DNA of 64,000 bases, from positions 897,358 to 961,357 of the forward strand of contig KE159636.1 of NCBI GenBank assembly GCA_000403315.2. The letters run 5' to 3'. Shown here in pieces: positions 63,979 to 64,000 of this stretch. Positions within the stretch are counted from its first letter, which is position 1, and each line of letters starts with the position of its first letter. The notes beneath the pieces were generated by a model. The model was not told where the DNA came from, did not search any database, and saw nothing but the letters and a program-made list of their open reading frames with translations. The translations under genes and the position numbers were made by a program. This DNA is from Lachnospiraceae bacterium A2 (lineage in GTDB: Bacteria > Bacillota > Clostridia > Lachnospirales > Lachnospiraceae).

Positions 63979-64000
63979 GCCAATTACTTAATATTCGTTG

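Overview
The window looks like chromosomal DNA of a Gram-positive Clostridia member, most likely a gut Lachnospiraceae. The signs are strong AGGAGG ribosome sites, frequent TTG/GTG starts, a groESL operon under a CIRCE element, LytTR and YtrA-type GntR regulators, and RelQ, RarA, ClpB and MocR-type aminotransferase genes. The family is inferred; no rRNA or tRNA gene was seen.

Layout. 1-5565: worn mobilisable-element DNA with a MobV relaxase tail, tnpV, two methyltransferases, a GNAT and a KilA-N gene split by a small cargo-carrying insertion with a perfect 8-bp target duplication. 5597-7251: IS1380-family element. 7252-19440: the most unusual part, a gene-rich island almost devoid of the dinucleotide CpG. 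I counted five CpGs in about 10.4 kb, on both strands and in coding and non-coding DNA alike. Its only CpG-normal interior is a 1.8-kb IS (11359-13153) that clearly arrived later. The island carries a serine recombinase, an orphan MazF, two XRE regulators, signal peptidase I, PD-(D/E)XK/Rpn-like proteins, a cysteine-cluster protein, and SfsA-like and possibly SecB-like proteins. 19396-25110: a MITE-like hairpin element, a tnpV remnant, a group II intron, and second copies of the methyltransferase and (truncated) GNAT from the first block, cut by a second IS1380. 25179-32722: IS982, small accessory genes, a lipoprotein and a two-repeat surface protein, and an IS630. 

32755-47137: a stress-protein neighbourhood with Hsp20, GroES/GroEL and ClpB plus two LysR regulators, a hydrolase, a MATE exporter, a cytidylate-kinase-like protein and an ABC transporter cut off by an inverted second copy of the 1.8-kb IS. 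The stretch 43090-44400 is gene debris. 47262-63532: ordinary chromosome: GntR/DUF5808 pair, a two-gene AAA ATPase plus TOPRIM/RloB-like module behind a 47-bp palindrome centred on its promoter, polysaccharide deacetylase, LytTR regulator, rarA, aminotransferase, relQ, MBL hydrolase, AbiEi-like protein, an Rpn-like nuclease, a Big2 surface protein and an O-antigen-ligase-like protein.

The leading candidate for something undescribed is the CpG-depleted island. Base composition and CpG counts here were made by reading, not by program.
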